This document shows positions 19,437 through 27,987 of a stretch of DNA of 64,000 nt, in pieces. Below the pieces are notes generated by a model. That model ran no database searches. It was given only the letters and a program-made list of their open reading frames with translations, and was not told the origin of the DNA. The stretch's first letter is position 1, and every line of letters begins with the position of its first letter. A program made the translations under genes and the position numbers. Source of the stretch: Caldicellulosiruptor hydrothermalis 108 (GTDB taxonomy: Bacteria > Bacillota > Thermoanaerobacteria > Caldicellulosiruptorales > Caldicellulosiruptoraceae); assembly GCF_000166355.1 (NCBI RefSeq), contig NC_014652.1, positions 2,144,928-2,208,927 on the forward strand. Direction: 5' to 3'.

Positions 19437-20795
19437 CGAGAATTAAGCAAGAAGACTCCATCTTCTAAAAGATGGAGATGAATTGCTAAAAATATGGTAC
19501 AATATTCTTCAGGTGATGTTAAATGTACAAAACTCAGAAAAATCATATAAGATGTGATAAACAAACATACAGACTACTGCGAATGCTTTGCCATTTTTCA
19601 AAAAACTTGTACAATTATGCTTTGTATCAAGTAAGGCAACACTATTTTAAAACTCAGGAATATCTGCGATATGAAAGTGTATATCATCTTGTGAAAGAAA
19701 ACGAAAATTACAGACTTTTGCCATCACAGGTTGCTCAGCAAACACTTATTTCTGTAGATGAAACATTTAAATCCTTTTTAGGTCTTTTGAAAGCCAAAAA
19801 AGAAGAGAAAACAGATAAAAAAGTTTCAATACCAAAATATCTGCCAAAGGACGGGATGTACCAAATTGTTTTTCCTAAGGATCAGTTCAAAATGGAAGGC
19901 AAAAAAGTACGATTGAGTCTTGGTAGGGGTTTTGCGAAAGAGTTTGGTGTAAGATACTTGTATTTTGAACTGCCACAAATTATTTCAGACAAAAAGCTCA
20001 GTGAAGTCAGGATAATACCGAAGTTTTGTGGCAGATGGTTTGAGATTGAGTATGTGTATGAGGAAAAAGAACAGATGAACATTCTTGACCCGAGCAGATA
20101 TTTAGCGATAGATTTAGGAGTAAACAATTTTGCTGCTATTGTTGATACCATTGGGACTGCCTTTTTGATAGAGGGTAGGTTTTTAAAATCAGTCAACCGA
20201 TGGTACAACAAACAAAGGGCAAGACTTCAAAGTGTATACTCAAAACAGGGAATCAAAATGGGCTCAAAACTTGCAAAGATTTCTCTAAAAAGACAGCATA
20301 TAATTGACAATTTTTTAAATCAGACTGTGAATTTTGTAATTAAGCACTGTTTAGAAAAGAGGATAGGTAATATAGTGGTAGGGCAGTTAGAAGATATCAA
20401 ACAGGGGATAAATCTTGGTAGGGTGAATAATCAAAATTTTGTGAGTATACCATATGACAAGTTCAAGAGAAAATTGGAAGCAAAATGCAAGCACTATGGT
20501 ATAAGGTACATGGAAATAGATGAGAGCTATACATCACAAAGATGCAGCAGATGTGGGATAGTAGATAAGAGCAATAGGAAACACAGGGGATTGTACGTAT
20601 GCAGAAGATGTGGGCATGTAGTTAATGCAGATATAAATGGGGCAATAAATATAGTTGGGAAAGTAGCTGGTGAGTCTGTGAAGAAGCAGATAACCAGTAG
20701 TGGGTGTGTGAACCACCCTGTGAGAATAAGGGTAGCTTGAAAGCCTACCAAACTTCTCACAAAGCCACCACCTCTATAGGTGGGCGGTAGTTCAC
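19437..20795 (+). mobile_element. IS1341-type TnpB element, copy 2
   Basis: 1359 bp, same length and ends as copy 1: TTTAT at 19432-19436 precedes the left end CGAGAATTAAGC; the hairpin CTCCATCTT/AAGATGGAG is at 19456-19477; the right-end hairpin CCACC/GGTGG is at 20768-20783; the element ends GTAGTTCAC at 20795. No tnpA and no target duplication. Near identity with copy 1 points to recent movement. Confidence 0.93.
19523..20740 (+). CDS. tnpB: TnpB RNA-guided nuclease (IS1341 type), copy 2
   Basis: 405 residues with Asp197, Glu290, Asp370 and the four zinc cysteines as in copy 1. The single difference I find is Gly379 in place of Glu, just after the last catalytic block. The ATG follows AGGTGATGTTAA and a TACAAT hexamer in the left end, so the gene may carry its own promoter. 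The 3' end of the gene plus the right end should also encode the omega-RNA scaffold, with the guide taken from the flank beginning at 20796. Confidence 0.93.
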   Translation: MYKTQKNHIRCDKQTYRLLRMLCHFSKNLYNYALYQVRQHYFKTQEYLRYESVYHLVKENENYRLLPSQVAQQTLISVDETFKSFLGLLKAKKEEKTDKKVSIPKYLPKDGMYQIVFPKDQFKMEGKKVRLSLGRGFAKEFGVRYLYFELPQIISDKKLSEVRIIPKFCGRWFEIEYVYEEKEQMNILDPSRYLAIDLGVNNFAAIVDTIGTAFLIEGRFLKSVNRWYNKQRARLQSVYSKQGIKMGSKLAKISLKRQHIIDNFLNQTVNFVIKHCLEKRIGNIVVGQLEDIKQGINLGRVNNQNFVSIPYDKFKRKLEAKCKHYGIRYMEIDESYTSQRCSRCGIVDKSNRKHRGLYVCRRCGHVVNADINGAINIVGKVAGESVKKQITSSGCVNHPVRIRVA

Positions 20796-21153
20796 TGGGA
20801 GTACTATTCTTTCCATTATTAACAAATCATTTGGCGGTCTGCTATTAATGCTAAGTGTTATAATTGTCTATTTGTTTCTACCTGAATTAGCATTGCTTGT
20901 AGGAAGGTATGGATTTGAAGAGGTATGGAAACAATTTGGAGTCCAAACAAAACCTGACTTTATAAGGCCGTGGAAATTAACTAAAATAGTATTATTTACA
21001 TCCTGTTGCACTGCAGTAATAATTTCCATTTTAAAAATGATTGAAACAAAAAATTTCTTCTACCTTTTTGGCATTCCAATCAGCGGTTTGGTGTTTTATC
21101 TAGTATTAATAGTAGATAAATTAATCCACAAATCAATATTTAAAACCTTCTAA

Positions 21154-21733
21154 AATAAACATCTTGTAAGAATGAGAAACCTCAGAAATCAAAAGCACTA
21201 TCAATTGTAGTAATTTCACCATTGTTAAAAAATTAAAGAACAAATAACTAATAAAGGAAATATAAAACTTTTACTATTTCTTTTATTTATTGCTTATCTT
21301 AATTTACCTTATTAATTTAGAACAATATTTAAAAAGTAGAATTTAGTATAAATTTATTTTCAAAGAAATCTCACGTCAATATTTTTATATAATTGAAACT
21401 ATATCTTTTGCTGTATGTTCTTTGTGGTATACAAACTGTACAATAAGCTAAGTCATGTTAAAAAACAGAATTAAAAATGAGAATATAATCTTCAATATTA
21501 ATTGAAATTAATGGAAGATATTCTTGTTCAATCAGAAAAAAGACAGTACAGATGATGTAAGATTTGCAAATATAATATAACAAAGTAACTGCCTATATAA
21601 AATTTTAAAATTATTCTGCCTATAATTTTAAATAAAGTAATCGTATGTATCAACTACAATAATGTTAAAAAAGTATTCCACAAATCGATACTGTTGCATG
21701 AGGTAAAATAATTTAAAATAGTAATGTTTTTCT
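21154..21733. other. AT-rich intergenic stretch without recognised features
   Basis: About 580 bases of very AT-rich sequence between the split membrane gene and the terminator at 21734. No long reading frame, tRNA, repeat array or hairpin with a T-tract was seen. It may be decayed sequence. Confidence 0.5.
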
Positions 21734-21767
21734 AAAACAGGGTTGTTTTATCAAACAGCCCTGTTTT
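21734..21767. terminator. Hairpin terminator downstream of the WG-repeat gene
   Basis: AAAACAGGGTTGTTT / AAACAGCCCTGTTTT with a four-base loop and T-rich flanks on the plus side. It lies 29 bases beyond the stop of the minus-strand WG-repeat gene. Confidence 0.75.
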
Positions 21768-21795
21768 ACATTTTTTATTTACCAACCAGTAATAT

Positions 21796-23028
21796 TTAAT
21801 TGTAAAACTTGAGATTTTTATAGTATAACTTTATATTGTTATTATCAATTCTTTTATTACTTAGCTCTCTAAATATATAAAACCCTTTTAACTTTCTATT
21901 ATTCTCTACAACCGCTATCCCTTCAGAAATATTTAAAAAGAAGTAAGGTTTTTTAACTTTAACCTTTGTATCATTTTTCCTATCAATAACCATCGAGTAA
22001 TCTCCCTTTTGAACAATTGCCAAACCATTATTAAAATCAGTTGCATAATCATACTCAAATGGAATTATTTCTTTTCCTTGTGAATTAATATATCCAAATT
22101 TGGTTCCTTTTTGCGCAAGTGCTAAGTTATCAAAAAAATATCCTATAGAATCATATTCAAACTTAACTACAATATTCCCATTTATGTCTAATACTCCAAA
22201 TTTATTACTAATACTTGCTGGAAAAAGTTTGTTTATTGGAAACCCTAACCATGAGTAAATTGGTTTAATAACAATTTTACCGCTTTTATCAACAACTCCA
22301 TATTTACCATCTTTATTAATAATTCCTCTTCCCATATAAAATGAAGATACACTACTGAAAAACACTCCTCTGGTTACAAGACTTCCTCTTGTGTTAATAT
22401 AAGTCCATTGGCCATTTATTTTAACAGGAGCAATTCCTTCTAAAAAATCTCCTGCATCATCAAACTTTAGAGGAATAACAAGTTCTCCTTTAGAATTTAT
22501 ATAACCCCATTTTGATCCTTTTTTAACAGCAGAAAAACCTTCACTCATAGCTCTTATGACATCATAATTACCTTTAAACACACTTACCCATTTTTTGTTA
22601 GGTTGTACAAAATACCACTTATTACCTTTCTTTTGAAGAAAACCATTTCCAAACTTGACCCCTAAACTATCAAATCTACAAGAAATCAACTCATTGCCTT
22701 TTTCATCAATATATCCCCATTTACCACCTTTACAAACATTAGCAACACCATTGTTATAGGGAAGAGCCTTATCATATACAAAATCTGTAACCTTCTTTCC
22801 ACTGGAGTCAATATAACCGTACTTTCCATTATATTTTGTTATAATCTTTCCTTCAGAAAAATAAGAAAAATCATCAACATTATATTCTTCTTCTATTTTT
22901 ACGAAGCGAATGTCAATTTTTTCACAGCGAGAAACTGTATTAATTGTAAGAAATAAAAATACTATCAATACTGTAATAAAAGAGAAAAAAACTTTTTTTG
23001 GGAATTGAATATTTTTTACATATATCAT
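21796..23028 (-). CDS. Exported WG-repeat protein
   Basis: 410 residues. An N-terminal hydrophobic segment (FFSFITVLIVFLFLTIN, about residues 14-30) acts as a signal peptide or anchor. At least seven WG-type repeats follow (KYGYID, KWGYID, KWGYIN, QWTYIN, KYGVVD, KFGVLD, KFGYIN), each about 45-50 residues, predicted to form a beta-propeller-like or solenoid surface. WG repeats are known as bacterial extracellular or periplasmic binding modules without defined chemistry. It lies 14 bases after an unknown secreted protein and probably works with it. Confidence 0.85.
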   Translation of the reverse strand: MIYVKNIQFPKKVFFSFITVLIVFLFLTINTVSRCEKIDIRFVKIEEEYNVDDFSYFSEGKIITKYNGKYGYIDSSGKKVTDFVYDKALPYNNGVANVCKGGKWGYIDEKGNELISCRFDSLGVKFGNGFLQKKGNKWYFVQPNKKWVSVFKGNYDVIRAMSEGFSAVKKGSKWGYINSKGELVIPLKFDDAGDFLEGIAPVKINGQWTYINTRGSLVTRGVFFSSVSSFYMGRGIINKDGKYGVVDKSGKIVIKPIYSWLGFPINKLFPASISNKFGVLDINGNIVVKFEYDSIGYFFDNLALAQKGTKFGYINSQGKEIIPFEYDYATDFNNGLAIVQKGDYSMVIDRKNDTKVKVKKPYFFLNISEGIAVVENNRKLKGFYIFRELSNKRIDNNNIKLYYKNLKFYN

Positions 23029-23042
23029 TAAAACTCACTCCA

Positions 23043-23924
23043 TTATCTATAAAGCTGAACATGAGTATTAGGCGCTTTTATTAAATTTGTAGTTGGTGTT
23101 ATATCTATGGAAGCACCATTTATACTAAATGAAATACTTGGTGTTACACTCTTCGTATACTTTGCATAATGTCCATATGCGTCGACTACAGTCGTATTTG
23201 ATACATTTGCTTTAATTCCTAAAGCCATAAAAGCCCTATTATTAATTTGTGTTTCGTACGTTTGGATAACAAATGCATATCCTTGCGCACTTTTCTCATA
23301 AGCCGTCCAGTAATAATCATATTGACCCGGTTCATAAATACCTAAATTAGAAGAGTATAATGTATATTCGTGTCTTAAATACTCACTATCTTTAATTACA
23401 GAATAATTAGCACCTACTCCTATTCCTATAATATGAGTATTTACTGGTTGTAAAAAACCATTTGATTCAAAATATGATATATCATTTGTCACAACATATT
23501 CATCACCCTCAATTAGTGCAATTTTTGTGGTCATCTTAACCCATGATAAATTAATACTATCAGTATTACTTGCGTTAATATTAACATTTACTTTTTTATT
23601 TAATTGAAAAACTTGTTTCTCAAAATCAGATTTTGTAATTTCAATAATTTTTGTTTCATACTCATTATTCTGATTCTTGTTCTTTCTCTCTTCACTTTCA
23701 GAGTTACTTTTCCTTACTTCTATTTGATAGTACTTTGTCTCTTCTTTGATATTCAGAATTTTCAGATTGTTATAAAAACTCTTCTTTTCATCACTCATAT
23801 TTTTTATATCTATATCTACAATACCTAAATCACTTAACGTCAGATTATCGCTCGCAAAAGTGTATAATTGAGATATCATAATTAAAACCATTAAAACTGT
23901 TGAAACTATTGACTTTCTTAACAT
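23043..23924 (-). CDS. Unknown secreted protein
   Basis: 293 residues with a signal peptide (STVLMVLIMISQLYTFAS, cleavage near residue 25). The mature protein has a charged linker near residues 80-95 (SNSESEERKNKNQNNE) and then a beta-rich domain with many aromatic residues (DYYWTAYEKSAQGYAF). I do not recognise the family. GGAGAGG sits six bases before the ATG. It is the first gene of a two-gene unit with the WG-repeat protein. Its AT content resembles the surrounding accessory region. Confidence 0.6.
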   Translation of the reverse strand: MLRKSIVSTVLMVLIMISQLYTFASDNLTLSDLGIVDIDIKNMSDEKKSFYNNLKILNIKEETKYYQIEVRKSNSESEERKNKNQNNEYETKIIEITKSDFEKQVFQLNKKVNVNINASNTDSINLSWVKMTTKIALIEGDEYVVTNDISYFESNGFLQPVNTHIIGIGVGANYSVIKDSEYLRHEYTLYSSNLGIYEPGQYDYYWTAYEKSAQGYAFVIQTYETQINNRAFMALGIKANVSNTTVVDAYGHYAKYTKSVTPSISFSINGASIDITPTTNLIKAPNTHVQLYR

Positions 23925-24087
23925 TGTTTTCCTCTCCTTTCTGGTATTTTTAAATATTAATAATTACTTAAATACATATTTATACCAGACTATTTTGTTT
24001 GCGTTATTAGCTCATTTAAAACACCTCCTCATTTTCGTTCATTACAGGAATGCTCATATACCTTAAATTCTCTACTTATTCTCAAGA

Positions 24088-24346
24088 GTGGCCATTTTCA
24101 GATATCTTCGTAAGGCATCTTGCGCTATCATCGAAAACTTTACACCTGACGATATCGCTTCTATGCCTTTAGAGGATTTAATTAAGTTTGTGTCCGATAA
24201 CGGCAACAACAGACTCCCAGACGTCAACAAAATCGCTGAAATACTTAAAACCGAGACTCAAGCGTTTATACAAATTACATCCATCATTAGCTCAGGCAAA
24301 TGACTTGGCTTTGTCTATGACTCTTGAAAACATTAAATTTATATAA
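24088..24346 (+). pseudogene. IS110-family transposase remnant (C-terminal end, frameshifted)
   Basis: One frame reads ENFTPDDIASMPLEDLIKFV and NGNNRLPDVNKIAEILK, resembling the region of IS110-type transposases before the C-terminus. The similarity then jumps to another frame, LKRLYKLHPSLAQANDLALS and MTLENIKFI, which matches the usual IS110 C-terminal end (...LSMTLENIKF). A single frameshift near 24255 separates the two. There is no N-terminal DEDD domain upstream, so it is inactive. The family call is from recognition only. Confidence 0.6.
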
Positions 24347-24604
24347 AAAAAGAGGTGATATTTGCATCAATTATTTTTTATTTTAATAGTTTTTTCAAAC
24401 AAGATGTCAGTTAAATTTTTCCTTGCTGAGCAGCCCGGTATTTTATTATCTTTTTTGGCATGATTATCTAAAAAATTCTCTCTAAAACTCCTTGACATTA
24501 TACCTTTTGTTTTTCATTTAATCTTTATTTTTATTTTACTCTACAAAAGTAAATATGTCAACATTTTTTAAAATTACATCTACAACAATATTTTGTAATA
24601 TAAA
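24347..24604. other. AT-rich intergenic stretch
   Basis: No gene or RNA was seen between the IS110 remnant and the nrdD terminator. Confidence 0.5.
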
Positions 24605-24606
24605 TA

Positions 24607-24648
24607 AAAAAGGAACTGCCTTCATTAGCTAAAAAGACAGTTCCTTTC
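24607..24648 (-). terminator. Terminator after nrdD
   Basis: AAGGAACTG / CAGTTCCTT hairpin; on the minus strand it is followed by TTTTTTATTT. Located 33 bases beyond the nrdD stop. Confidence 0.8.
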
Positions 24649-24680
24649 TTTATTAAACTTTAAACTAATAATAAACGCCA

Positions 24681-26768
24681 TTATCTTCTCACCGCAATCT
24701 TATACTCTTTTCTAAACTTAAACTCTTCCTGCTTGCCTTTGTTCCAGCACTGAACAGGTCTGTAGTAGCCAACAACTCTGCTGTAAACCTCACACTCTTT
24801 GCCACAGGTTGGACAGCTAAAGTGCTCACCTGCAACATATCCATGGTCTGGGCATACAGAGAATGTCGGCGTTATTGTATAGTAAGGAATTCTATAGTTG
24901 TACGCAATCTTTTTGACTATCTCTTTGCAAACCTCAATATCGTCAATCTTCTCACCAACAAAGCCGTGTAAAACAGTTCCGCCTGTGTAGCGAATCTGGA
25001 GCTCTTCTTGATGGTCCAAAGCTGTGAATATATCATCTGTGTAGTCAACAGGAAGCTGGGTTGAGTTTGTGTAAAATGGCTCGTCTTTTCCTGATGTAAT
25101 TATGTCCGGGAACATCTGCTTGTCTTTTCTTGCAAGCCTATATGATGTTCCTTCTGCAGGTGTTGCCTCAAGGTTGTAAAGAATTCCTGTCTCTTCCTGG
25201 TACTTTCTTATTCTTTCTCTCATAAAGTCAAGCACTTTTATAGCAAACTCTCTTCCCTCTTTTGTATCAATACCAACGCCCATGAAGTTAAGCAGGCTTT
25301 CGTGCATTCCAACAATTCCAATTGTATTGAAGTGGTTCTTCCAATACTCACCATAGCGTGCATAGATGTCGCGCAGGTAAAATCTTGAATATGGATACAA
25401 ACCTTTCTTGGTAAGATCTTCTAATACCTCTCTTTTTATCTCAAGGCTTGTCTTTGCAATGTCCATGAGCCTTGCTAATCTTTCAAAATATTCATCTTCG
25501 GACTTTGACAGGTACCCTATTCTTGGAAGGTTGATTGTAACAACTCCAATTGAGCCTGTCAGTGGATTTGCACCAAAAAGACCTCCGCCACGTTTTCTGA
25601 GCTCACGATTATCCAATCTTAACCTGCAACACATACTTCTGGCATCTTCGGGTTTCATATCCGAATTTATAAAATTACTGAAATAAGGAAGGCCATACTT
25701 TGCTGTCATCTCCATTATCTTGTTTACAACCGGGCTGTCCCAGTCGAAGTCCTTTGTGATGTTGTATGTGGGTATTGGGAATGAGAATATTCTTCCCTTT
25801 GCATCTCCTTCCATCATAACCTCTGCAAATGCCATGTTGAACATATCCATCTCGCGCTGAAATTCTTTATAGGTCCTATCCATAATCTGCCCGCCAATAA
25901 TCACTGGCTCATCTTTTAAGGTGGAAGGAGGCACCAAGTCCAAGGTTATATTTGTAAATGGACTCTGGAAACCCACCCTTGTTGGCACGTTTGTATTGAA
26001 CACGAACTCTTGCAGAGCCTGTTTTACATCAGAGTATGTGAGCTTGTCGTAGTATATAAAAGGTGCAAGGTATGTGTCAAAGTTAGAAAAAGCCTGTGCA
26101 CCTGCTGCCTCACCTTGAAGTGTATAGAAGAAGTTTACAATCTGACCAAGAGCACTTCTAAAATGTTTTGCCGGCTTTGATGCAACCTTTCCTTCAACCC
26201 CAGTAAAACCGTTTAAAAGAAGGTCTCTCAAATCCCAGCCACAGCAGTATACTCCAAGCACACCCAAATCATGAAGATGGAAATCGCCATTTATATGAGC
26301 CTCTGCAACCTCTTTTGGGTATATCTTGTTTAGCCAGTACTTTGAAATAACTGCTGTTGATATGTGGTTATTGAGCCCCTGAAGAGAATAGCTCATGTTG
26401 CTGTTTTCATTGACTCTCCAGTCCATCTTGCCAATGTACTGGTCAACTGTGTTTTCAATGTCCAAAAACAGGTTTTTGAACTCTCTCATATCCTGATGCT
26501 GTTTTCTGTAGAGAATGTAAGCCTTTGCTGTCTTTGCATGACCGTTTTCTATCAAAACCTTTTCCACTATATCCTGAATATCCTCTACATGCGGAATTGA
26601 ATAGCCGAATTTTTGCTCTAAGATTTCAATAACTTGGTCTGTGAGCTTTTCAGCAATTGAGTAGTCAGAACCACCAACGGCCTTTGCTGCCTTAAAGATT
26701 GCATTTTCTATCTTTTTGCGGTCAAAGTCAACAATTGTCCCATCCCTTTTCATAACCTTTGTAATCAT
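24681..26768 (-). CDS. nrdD: Anaerobic (class III) ribonucleoside-triphosphate reductase
   Basis: 695 residues. An N-terminal ATP-cone (KVMKRDGTIVDFDRKKIENAI) is the allosteric domain. The catalytic barrel follows, then a zinc site CPDHGY...CPTCGKEC and the glycyl-radical motif RVVGYYRPV near residue 670. It makes dNTPs from NTPs in anaerobes after activation by the radical-SAM protein NrdG, which is not encoded next to it here. The upstream region has two NrdR-like boxes. Confidence 0.96.
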   Translation of the reverse strand: MITKVMKRDGTIVDFDRKKIENAIFKAAKAVGGSDYSIAEKLTDQVIEILEQKFGYSIPHVEDIQDIVEKVLIENGHAKTAKAYILYRKQHQDMREFKNLFLDIENTVDQYIGKMDWRVNENSNMSYSLQGLNNHISTAVISKYWLNKIYPKEVAEAHINGDFHLHDLGVLGVYCCGWDLRDLLLNGFTGVEGKVASKPAKHFRSALGQIVNFFYTLQGEAAGAQAFSNFDTYLAPFIYYDKLTYSDVKQALQEFVFNTNVPTRVGFQSPFTNITLDLVPPSTLKDEPVIIGGQIMDRTYKEFQREMDMFNMAFAEVMMEGDAKGRIFSFPIPTYNITKDFDWDSPVVNKIMEMTAKYGLPYFSNFINSDMKPEDARSMCCRLRLDNRELRKRGGGLFGANPLTGSIGVVTINLPRIGYLSKSEDEYFERLARLMDIAKTSLEIKREVLEDLTKKGLYPYSRFYLRDIYARYGEYWKNHFNTIGIVGMHESLLNFMGVGIDTKEGREFAIKVLDFMRERIRKYQEETGILYNLEATPAEGTSYRLARKDKQMFPDIITSGKDEPFYTNSTQLPVDYTDDIFTALDHQEELQIRYTGGTVLHGFVGEKIDDIEVCKEIVKKIAYNYRIPYYTITPTFSVCPDHGYVAGEHFSCPTCGKECEVYSRVVGYYRPVQCWNKGKQEEFKFRKEYKIAVRR

Positions 26769-26847
26769 CGGTATCTTTCTCCCTTCACCTGCCTTTTCAA
26801 AATTTAAAAGTTTCTAAAAACATAAAAGTCTTTTAATGAATCAATAA

Positions 26848-26895
26848 CCACTATATATTGTGTCGTTATTTTTCATCCAGCACAATATATTATAT
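26848..26895. promoter_or_regulatory. Tandem NrdR boxes upstream of nrdD
   Basis: Two 16-base sites resembling the NrdR consensus (ACACWATATATWGTGT): CCACTATATATTGTGT at 26848-26863 and GCACAATATATTATAT at 26880-26895. Their starts are 32 bases apart, about three helical turns, the usual arrangement for NrdR repression of ribonucleotide reductase genes. Confidence 0.8.
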
Positions 26896-26945
26896 TCCAA
26901 CCTCATTTCCAAATCAATGGGGAACAAAAAATTTTTTAAAAAACA

Positions 26946-26984
26946 AAAGGCAGGCATATTCTAAAAAATTGGTGCCCGCCTTTT
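26946..26984 (-). terminator. Terminator after the polyferredoxin gene
   Basis: AAAAGGCAGGC / GCCCGCCTTTT hairpin; on the minus strand it is followed by a T-rich run. It lies at the end of the minus-strand polyferredoxin gene and upstream of the nrdD control region. Confidence 0.75.
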
Positions 26985-26986
26985 AC

Positions 26987-27661
26987 TCAAGCTATTTCAA
27001 TTGCGTTTTTAGGACATACCACTTTGCAGCTTTCGCATTTTATACAGTTTACACTTTCAATGTTTCCATTTTCTTTGAAATAACAAACTTCTACTTCCAT
27101 CGGACAATTTTTGTTGCAAAGCTTGCAGCTCACACATTTTTGGGCATCTATCTTGAGCGTCCCTCTTTTTTTGCCCACAACTCCGCTAACTGTCCCCATC
27201 GGACATAAAACACACCATGTTCTTGCTCTAAACAAAATTCCCAAAATTATTGCAATCAAAGTTGTAACCCATAAAAGCATCACAACACCTTTTCCGAATC
27301 TCTCTAAATCTCCCCCGCTTAAAATAGCATTCGCACTCATCATCACAACAAAAAATGTAAGCATAAATGCTTTTGCAACCTTTGATTTTAAAACTGCAGG
27401 AATATTTTTATTAAAGCTTGCTTTTGCAACAAACTCATCTAAAAACGCTCCTCTCGGACAAAACCTGTAGCACCAGTACCTTCCTTTATACAAGCTCAGC
27501 AAAACGCTACCTATCATGCACACAAATGCAAACAAACCTACTTTCGGATAAAAAAGTCCGCCTATTAAAACTCCAAAAAATACAAAAGTCAAAAATATCT
27601 TTGCAATGTGACTTTTGTCCATCTTCAATCTTTTTTCATTTTTTCTTTCCAGTACTTCCAT
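26987..27661 (-). CDS. Membrane polyferredoxin, NapH/NosR-like
   Basis: 224 residues. Hydrophobic segments lie near residues 20-37, 42-58, 95-112 and 124-142. Two CxxxCP/CxxCP motifs (CYRFCPRG and CVLCPMG) mark the membrane part of this family. Two 4Fe-4S ferredoxin clusters follow: CVSCKLCNKNCP and CIKCESCKVVCP. Such proteins carry electrons between membrane quinol or cytosolic ferredoxin and partner enzymes. No partner oxidoreductase is encoded beside it, so its substrate is open. Confidence 0.85.
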   Translation of the reverse strand: MEVLERKNEKRLKMDKSHIAKIFLTFVFFGVLIGGLFYPKVGLFAFVCMIGSVLLSLYKGRYWCYRFCPRGAFLDEFVAKASFNKNIPAVLKSKVAKAFMLTFFVVMMSANAILSGGDLERFGKGVVMLLWVTTLIAIILGILFRARTWCVLCPMGTVSGVVGKKRGTLKIDAQKCVSCKLCNKNCPMEVEVCYFKENGNIESVNCIKCESCKVVCPKNAIEIA

Positions 27662-27921
27662 GTCAGATACCCCCTTACCTTTTTCTTTTGTGTCATATGC
27701 AATCCAGGTATTTTTTATACCATGGGTAGGTATTGTATGTCAATTAGAAAGCCTTTATGAAATTTGCTAATAAATGTGAAAAATAAATTTTCTAAATTGC
27801 ACAATCAGTTTAGTTTTGCTGTAAATTTCGAAACTAAATTACCCTTTCATAAATCTGATGTTTTATGTTAAAATATCACTAACCACATATTTGACCTTAT
27901 CGACTTGGATCAGCAATCAAA

Positions 27922-27951
27922 TTGTGAATAACCATATCAGAATACTATAAA
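27922..27951 (+). promoter_or_regulatory. Predicted promoter of dapL
   Basis: TTGTGA at 27922-27927 and TATAAA at 27946-27951 with an 18-base spacer, 36 bases before the GTG start. The rest of the 27662-27987 gap holds an 8-base inverted repeat (TTTAGTTT/AAACTAAA, 27809-27838) without a T-tract and no lysine riboswitch that I can see. Confidence 0.5.
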
Positions 27952-27987
27952 ACAATGCTATACCAAATTTTGAAGGAGGGGTTTTTG

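Larger units (their letters stand above)
19363..21153 (+). pseudogene. Small membrane protein gene split by TnpB element copy 2
   Basis: A 5' piece (19363-19436) starts at an ATG with GAGGAG before it and encodes MKLIGKIFEVFFKYFVLVPA and a few more residues. A 3' piece (20796-21153) continues in the same frame after removal of the element, giving ...FIGFIGSTILS... and a total of 143 residues with three or four hydrophobic segments and no motif I recognise. Today the 5' piece stops just inside the element (FIEN, stop) and the 3' piece could only start at an internal ATG (20848). Function unknown. Confidence 0.8.

Noticed and set aside
21154-21733. CRISPR array or small-RNA locus in the AT-rich gap
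   Set aside because: No regular repeats or clear hairpins were found; no CRISPR array was seen anywhere in the window.
27662-27987. Lysine riboswitch or T-box before dapL
   Set aside because: Only one short inverted repeat is visible, without the conserved core or terminator of either element.
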